NCBI RefSeq assembly: GCF_964340395.1 | Contig: NC_135553.1 | Span: 20,915,449 to 20,949,448 of the forward strand | Source of the DNA: Glandiceps talaboti | Lineage: Eukaryota > Hemichordata > Enteropneusta > Spengelidae | Length of the DNA: 34,000 nucleotides | Reading direction: 5' to 3' | Part shown: positions 28,299-34,000 of the stretch, in pieces | Layout of the letters: each line of letters opens with the position of its first letter | How positions within the stretch are numbered: the first letter of the stretch is position 1 | Position numbers and translations under genes: made by a program | Notes under the pieces: model-generated | Seen by the model: only the letters and a program-made list of their open reading frames with translations | Told to the model about the DNA's origin: nothing | Databases searched by the model: none

Positions 28299-29548
28299 TA
28301 TGCGCCATGGTAAAGCCGTGAATGGATCACCACAGACGACAATGACCGTTATACAATAGATGTCTTCAGTACCTGTGGTTATACCGAAATTGAAATTGTG
28401 GTGTACTCTTAGACCAACCCGGGGTATGGTATACCCTGAGGTTTTGACCAGTTGACAACATATACGCATGAGCGTCAGTGACCAGTGGGACAAACAGTCA
28501 ATCATGCATACAGTCACTAGTAGTAAGTAGAGCTCTCTTCTATACTAGTTAATTCATATATGAGTGTGATAATCTCCCAGAAGATAAGAGATAAAGCGAC
28601 TGTGATCTCTTGCCATTTATAAGATTAGGGTTTTTTTTTAAAATTTAGATAAGAGAAGAATGGACAAAGTGTCTTTATTTAGTCAATGAAGAGTGAATTA
28701 TACATACAGCTGAAAGAGTGAAAACTAGCCAGGGAAAGAAGGGAAAAAGTTTGATATCACCACAAAACTCAGTGAGTCACTTGATCTATATTACACACAA
28801 AATAATTTACATTGTACAACAACAAAAAATATGATCATTCAACTGGTCAAACATTCAACTAAATAATAATTCAATCAATAAATCGATCGATCAATGAATG
28901 AATTACATGCTCACTTACCCCTGTGTTTATATATATTTGAACCGCATTTGAGTACTTGAGCAATACCACTGACCAATCTTTTCACTGTATAGACTTGTTT
29001 TTATTTTGTAAATATTGTTTTTCTATTCTTGGTAAATGAAATAATCCAGTCACTCTGCAACTCTTTATCATATGAATGAATGACACCATATTGCATAAAT
29101 TTTGTTTCACAGTTAATTTGATTAGGGATGAGCATCTTCTGACTTTCCTAACTACCGATATTCCTGTTTCAGAATGGTGATTCACTTGTGGAATGTCAGG
29201 GGGGTTCGTCTGTTCTCATGTTGTGCCAACACTGTAAGTGAGAAGAGAATGTACGAGCAAATGTACAAAACGAGCTACATGACTGAATGTGTAAATGGAA
29301 CCTGTGAAGATATATTACAATAAACGAGGAAATATTTGGATATTTTACAAAGAATCATAACTCTACGGAGGCAGCTACATAATTATACATGCACAGGTGT
29401 TACATGTAAGATCATGCTTTGTGAATCAACTGAAAAAATTATGACATATAATAAACGCCCATTATCTTACTTCCACGTTTTCTCATTCACTCTGAACGGC
29501 ACTTTTTAGGGGGGGGGGGCCTCAAATTAGAAAAAATGTCATTTGAAT

Positions 29549-29626
29549 CGAAAGTTAATTTAGACTGTAAAACGTACACGTACACGTACATGAATAGTAA
29601 ACGGCTCCCTGCACATTTGATAACGT
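29549..29626. repeat. Duplicated segment, copy 2, with a GTACAC insert
   Basis: It carries the same flanks as copy 1 (CGAAAGTTAATTTAGACT and GTAAACGGCTCCCTGCACAT), but the middle is a short GTACAC run in place of the hairpin. Confidence 0.7.
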
Positions 29627-29888
29627 CACGCCCACGGCTATTAAACTACATTAAAAAAATATTTCAACCCTGTGTAGATGCTTTTTACATATTGGTTTCG
29701 TCTTGTAAAGCTTGGAAATTAGTGTCTGAAAGTGTCTGAATATTATCAAAATTGACTTTTAAGAGTAAAAGTCCTCCAGGGCATCGAGGGGGAAACCCCT
29801 AGGATCCCGGGATCTTATAAAGTATTTGTGAGACAAGCAGTCCACACTGAGTCACGATCAAAAAATAAATGTCAAATGATATTATATA

Positions 29889-29990
29889 TGGGGGGGGGGG
29901 GGTCATCATGTTTTAGAATTAAGTGATAGGGGGGTCAGCCTGTTTTTGGATTTACAGATGGGGGGGGGGGAGAGGGGTCAGTGAGTTTTT
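29889..29990. repeat. Poly-G tandem block
   Basis: Three units of a G run followed by GGTCA and 25-30 bases of T/A-rich sequence ending TTTT...A (G runs at 29890-29902 and 29960-29970). Confidence 0.6.
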
Positions 29991-30360
29991 GTCTACCCGA
30001 TGGAAGAATCCCCTCAGGCTGGAGAAACTGACCGGTCCCTAATGGTAATAGATGTACCTTATGGAAGGCATTCAGATCAAATCTTAATTCGTATAGTTTA
30101 TAAATGGGCCTGTACACAACTACGTATGAGTCTTCTTGAGCCTGAAAAGCTACCTTAACCGAGTGAATATATGAACTTTGGCTACATATCCTCATTTTGA
30201 AAATCGACAGATGAGACCAACAACAACAACACACCCCATCAGATCCACTCTAAATGAGGGATGTTTACAGGAAGGAAGACGAATCACATTCTGATTAACA
30301 GGTGTTAAGGTGTGACCAGCGTTGCACCGGTACTGTCTTTGTATTTCAGTTGTATTCAGT

Positions 30361-30790
30361 ACAAGATGGATAGTTACATGTTTACTCGATTGATGATGAA
30401 GGTAACTTATCGAAAGAGGAAACTAATGTGTATTTAATTGAAGTGTCCAATAGGGAACTTGCAAACCCACCATGTTGAATGTTGCATCATGGGAAATGCG
30501 GTAATAAATACTAATCAATTAGTATTGTAAACAATGATGTTGTTTGTAACCACAAATAATCAATTCATAATTACCCTGACCATTGTGGGAGGTTTATTTT
30601 ATCGGTAGCTCCAGATATGGTATTACGATAACCACAGGTAATCCCACAGTCCTTTGCGTCTGAGCATGCTCAGTCTGGATTGCAAGTTCCCTATTCAGTA
30701 TCGAATACACATGCAAATTGCCAGTGGTGCGTGGGTTGGCCATCCTTGTTGTGGATCGTATTGTGGTACGTGTGGTAACTCGTCTCGTCA
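30361..30790 (+). pseudogene. Fascin pseudogene, exon 4 relic split by an inserted element
   Basis: After an acceptor-like TATTCAG the frame reads Q-D-G-stop-L-H-V and then YSIDDEGNLSKEETNVYLIE, matching DGKLYSIDSEGALSTEDGDVYFTLE of fascin exon 4. A TAG stop stands where the intact gene has a lysine codon. The match is interrupted near 30450 by a small inverted-repeat element. Beyond it, from about 30694, the frame reads QYRIHMQIASGAWVGH, which keeps the beta-strand spacing of the rest of exon 4 more weakly. No relic of exon 3 was found between 28.4 and 30.3 kb. Confidence 0.7.
30451..30693. mobile_element. Short TIR element (MITE-like) with TA target duplication
   Basis: The ends are inverted copies of each other: AATAGGGAACTTGCAA at 30449-30464 and TTGCAAGTTCCCTATT at 30680-30695. 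With TA read as the target duplication (30451-30452 and 30692-30693) the element is about 239 bp, has no coding capacity and starts GGGAAC. A TA target suggests a Tc1/mariner-type source, but the family is not identified. It sits inside the fascin exon 4 relic. Confidence 0.6.
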
Positions 30791-31183
30791 TTCGATTGAA
30801 AAGTACGCTTGTAAATATAACCCTGAATAAAACCGTGTTTAGCAGTACTAGTCTTGACTAGGAAATAACCCCGGTGGCGTTGTTTGCAGGCATGGGAATT
30901 TATATATCACGTTGTTACTTTGGTGACAGGCATTGAAATTTCATGTGGTAATGTAATGCTTACTGTTAAATAGTTGGCAGATTGGTCTTTCAGCTATAAT
31001 TGTTTAGAATAACCAAAAATCATCCAATCGTGTCAACAAAGTGACTTTTCTATTCTTTTCAAAAGCTTACTTTTAAGCAAATTTACCTGATACATATATA
31101 GCTACCACAGTATTTCACATTATACTTAGTAGTATTATAGTAGTACTTCATTATTACAGCATACTGCAGTACACAATCTTTCA

Positions 31184-31321
31184 ATACATACATACATACC
31201 TACATACATACCTACATACATACATACATACATACATACATACATACATACATACAATGTACATACATACATACATACATACATACATACATACATACAT
31301 ACATACATACATACATACATT
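31184..31321. repeat. CATA microsatellite
   Basis: About thirty CATA units with a few changes (CATACCTA) and one interruption (CAATGTA, about 31254-31260). Minus-strand open frames over it are artefacts. Confidence 0.95.
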
Positions 31322-31689
31322 GATTATTTTGATAAAAAGTCAACACAATAAAGTACCATCGGTTGTTTATTGAATAAATCTGGTCGGCTTTAGAAGACCA
31401 TATGTTGGGTTGTTTGGTGATATGATATACTTCTATCAAAACAACAATATTAACATTCATAACGGAAATTAATATCTGAAATTTAAATAATCTGTCTGAA
31501 GATGACGTCATTTAATCTTTGAAGTGGGTCTCGCATAATGCTGTTATATTGCATCATTTTCGAACCGATGTGAACTTTTGTCTCTGGACACGATATCTGA
31601 AAAAACCTGCATCGATTCTAATGAAACTTGCTACATATCTTCCATATGGTAATAACAAGAACCGATTAGAGTTTCGTAAACAATGAACA

Positions 31690-32465
31690 TTGATGACTCA
31701 TTTGCATAATTGATTGTTTTTTTAAGTAGTCTATATCATAAGAATGCATACTCTAAGTTCAATAGAATTTGGCACATACATTAATCATAACAAAGGGCAT
31801 ATGTCCTTGAAATGTGTTGATAAGTCATGTGCACAATTAATGATTTTCGGTAATCAGGCTCTATCTAAAGACTATACTCTTCAAATTTCATAACATTTTG
31901 TACTTATAAGTTATATCAGCCTTGTCAATGCGCACATATCCGATCCTATGAAATTACTTTCCATATGAGTAATTGGATTTTCAGTAATTAAGCTATGTCG
32001 TAAGAATGCATTCTTCAAATTTTATAATTTTGTACATACATGAACAATGACAAAGTACACACATCGTACAAAGCCTGTTGGCATAGTTTTAAAAAAAAGA
32101 TTAATGAGTAATTTGCCAATTAATAATGACTATGCGGTAGTTAGGCTATATGTTAAGATTGCAAGCTTCAAATTTTACATCATATGGACCATATATCAAT
32201 CATTACAATGCGCACATGTCCTATGAAGTTTATTGCCATTGCTTTTAGTTTAAATGAATTATTTGCATAAATTAATGATGTTCAACAATTAGGTGGTATC
32301 TTAAGATTGTAAGCTTCAAATTTCATATAATTTGATGTATTCATTGATGGTAATAAAGTGCACATTTGTTATAGTTTCTGAGGGTAATTAGTAATTTGCA
32401 TAATTAGTGGCTTTTGATAATTAGGCCATAAGTAGCAAGCTTCAATGTTCATCAACATGTAGTTT
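31690..32465. repeat. Degenerate tandem repeat, units about 130-155 bp
   Basis: A marker of the form AGGCTATAT-TTAAGATTGCAAG then CTTCAAATTT recurs near 31727, 31856, 31989, 32144, 32291 and 32424. Between markers, TTGCATAATTAATGATTTTC and CAAAGTGCACATGTCC-like stretches also recur in the same order. Confidence 0.8.
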
Positions 32466-32599
32466 CATTCAATTAATTTTTCAATTAAGGAGTACGTCAT
32501 GTATGGTAGTTACAGCTCAGATTTTTGTATTCCGACTATATGTGTAGGCACAAATATGTATGGTTTTGCCTTTACGGGAGGCATTAAGTTTACATCTGT

Positions 32600-32775
32600 T
32601 TTTTGAACTGATGTGAACTTTTGCATCATTTCTGAGCTGATGTGAACTCTGGCATTTCTGAGCTGGTGTGAACTCTTGCATCATTCCTGAGCTGATGGGA
32701 ATTTTTGCATCATTACTGAGTTGATGTGAACTTTTGCATCATTTCTGAAGGTCTTATCATTTCTGAACTGATGAA
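32600..32775. repeat. Tandem repeat, units about 30 bp
   Basis: Five to six units based on CTGATGTGAACTTTTGCATC then ATTTCTGAG. A single related unit lies at about 31550-31580, on the other side of the longer-unit array. Confidence 0.85.
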
Positions 32776-32779
32776 GTTT

Positions 32780-34000
32780 TTTTGATAAAGTAGTATATGT
32801 TCTCAACGTAGGTATTGTATCTATGAAAACTGCTTCCTCTGAACAAACTAATTCCAGGTAAAGTCTCCCACAGAAACACTGATTTTGTACTCCTGAAATC
32901 TGGTAACTTCAGCAACTTATTTCAAAATCTATTAAGTGTCGGGCAAAAACCTCAACTGTTCCATTCCATATCTCCATTCAAAAGTAATTCCTATAACTTA
33001 CACTCCGATCCAACCCAGGTTTAAAGAAAAAGTCATACACATTGCACTTCTAATCAACATTCCAAAAAAGTATACAACACTTCACCACCTTACACTATAC
33101 CATATTACACAACATAGCATCAAACTGCATTTTAATCACACACCAATGTTAATCAAAAACAAAATGAAACCGAGGGGGCAGAACTCAGACATGCCGTTGT
33201 CCAGGGAGCAGACTACACTATGATTAAACCACTCAACCTCTTATACGTGTTATCATGACAAAACTTTTCCGGGTTGTCGATTCTTCTATTTTCCTTAAGT
33301 AAAACTAGAAATGAAACAAGTGGTGATAGAAGTGGTTATATGGTTGAGGGAGTTTTCAATTTCATAGAGTAAAATTGATTCACTAATTATTAATTCAACT
33401 CACGATATTGTCCAGCAGTCCGTCGGAGAATATATCAAAAGATAACACCACAACAGATCTGATATATAGATTCGCTGACGATATTTCGCAAGCACCCTTT
33501 GTATATTTGTTTAAACCGATTACTCTTTGATAACAGATGAATAGAGAGTCAGATTTTAGATAATATTACGTCAATCAAACGTCTCCTATTGTGACAACCA
33601 TACGATGGATTGAAATTTATAGAATTGTTATAATATAAAGAAAGCAGGTTTAAAACGGGGGAAACATTTCGACCCATGGAGTACAATACTGCCCAGTAGG
33701 CATCGAACCCATTTGCATCTTGTCTACTATTTCACATGAGAAGATATTGGTGTTCAAAGAAAACCCCCGGGGATGGAAAGAAACTAGGTAAATAACCCGG
33801 TCTCCTTATTCTATCAAATGAACCAACGGCTGAAGTCATCCATCAAGTCGAAGAGAAGATACACGGACGCTTGAGTTAGGTGAGTTTAGTATACGCTTTC
33901 TTTCGAATGCTTCCAGCTCTATGTATTCCAAGTCCTGAACTATATACATACCGGTTTTATATACTCAACTTTTATCTCAGTGTGTGTGATGGTTTCTTTT
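32780..34000. other. Right-end non-coding stretch, nothing recognised
   Basis: AT-rich with no supported open frame. A consensus-like donor (TTAG then GTGAGT) at 33879-33880 could end a non-coding exon of a gene to the right, but nothing else supports it. Confidence 0.4.

Noticed and set aside
33699-33710. B-box-like sequence on the minus strand (GGGTTCGATGCC) suggesting a tRNA gene or tRNA-derived SINE
   Set aside because: No A box at the right distance and no cloverleaf could be drawn.

Overview
The window is nuclear DNA of an invertebrate animal. It holds two multi-exon protein genes with consensus GT-AG introns, long stretches without coding sequence, many 1-4 bp microsatellites, poly-G/poly-C runs and fold-back repeats. 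A fascin together with an animal-type, intron-rich YeeE/YedE sulfur-transport gene fits a marine invertebrate. A hemichordate or amphioxus-like deuterostome is my best guess from repeat style, but the sequence alone does not prove it.

Layout. Positions 1-6.7 kb are mostly non-coding, with one candidate promoter and short first exon (about 1.2-1.39 kb), triplet microsatellites and a foldback-type repeat copy. A nine-exon gene on the + strand (coding 6898-17978, 459 aa) encodes a bacterial-type YeeE/YedE (Sulf_transp) membrane transporter. Its 5 kb first intron holds several copies of a terminal-inverted-repeat family and an inverted duplication of a short ORF. About 3 kb of repeat-rich spacer follows. 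A four-exon fascin gene on the + strand (coding 20973-25978, 490 aa) comes next, with microsatellites and hammerhead-ribozyme-like hairpins in its second intron. From 26.7 to about 30.8 kb lies a decayed tandem copy of the fascin gene: relics of exons 1, 2 and 4 survive with frameshifts and stops, an AAC expansion, a GA array and a small TIR element inserted in the exon 4 relic. From 31.2 kb to the end I see only satellites and plain AT-rich sequence.

The two intact genes are neighbours in the same orientation, but nothing shows a shared pathway: one predicts a thiosulfate/sulfur-compound permease in a membrane, the other a cytoplasmic actin-bundling protein. The main second-look items are the animal YeeE-type transporter with its two conserved-position cysteines and possible alternative first exon, the decayed fascin duplicate with its element insertion, the hammerhead-like folds, the inverted ORF duplication and the satellite block near the right end.
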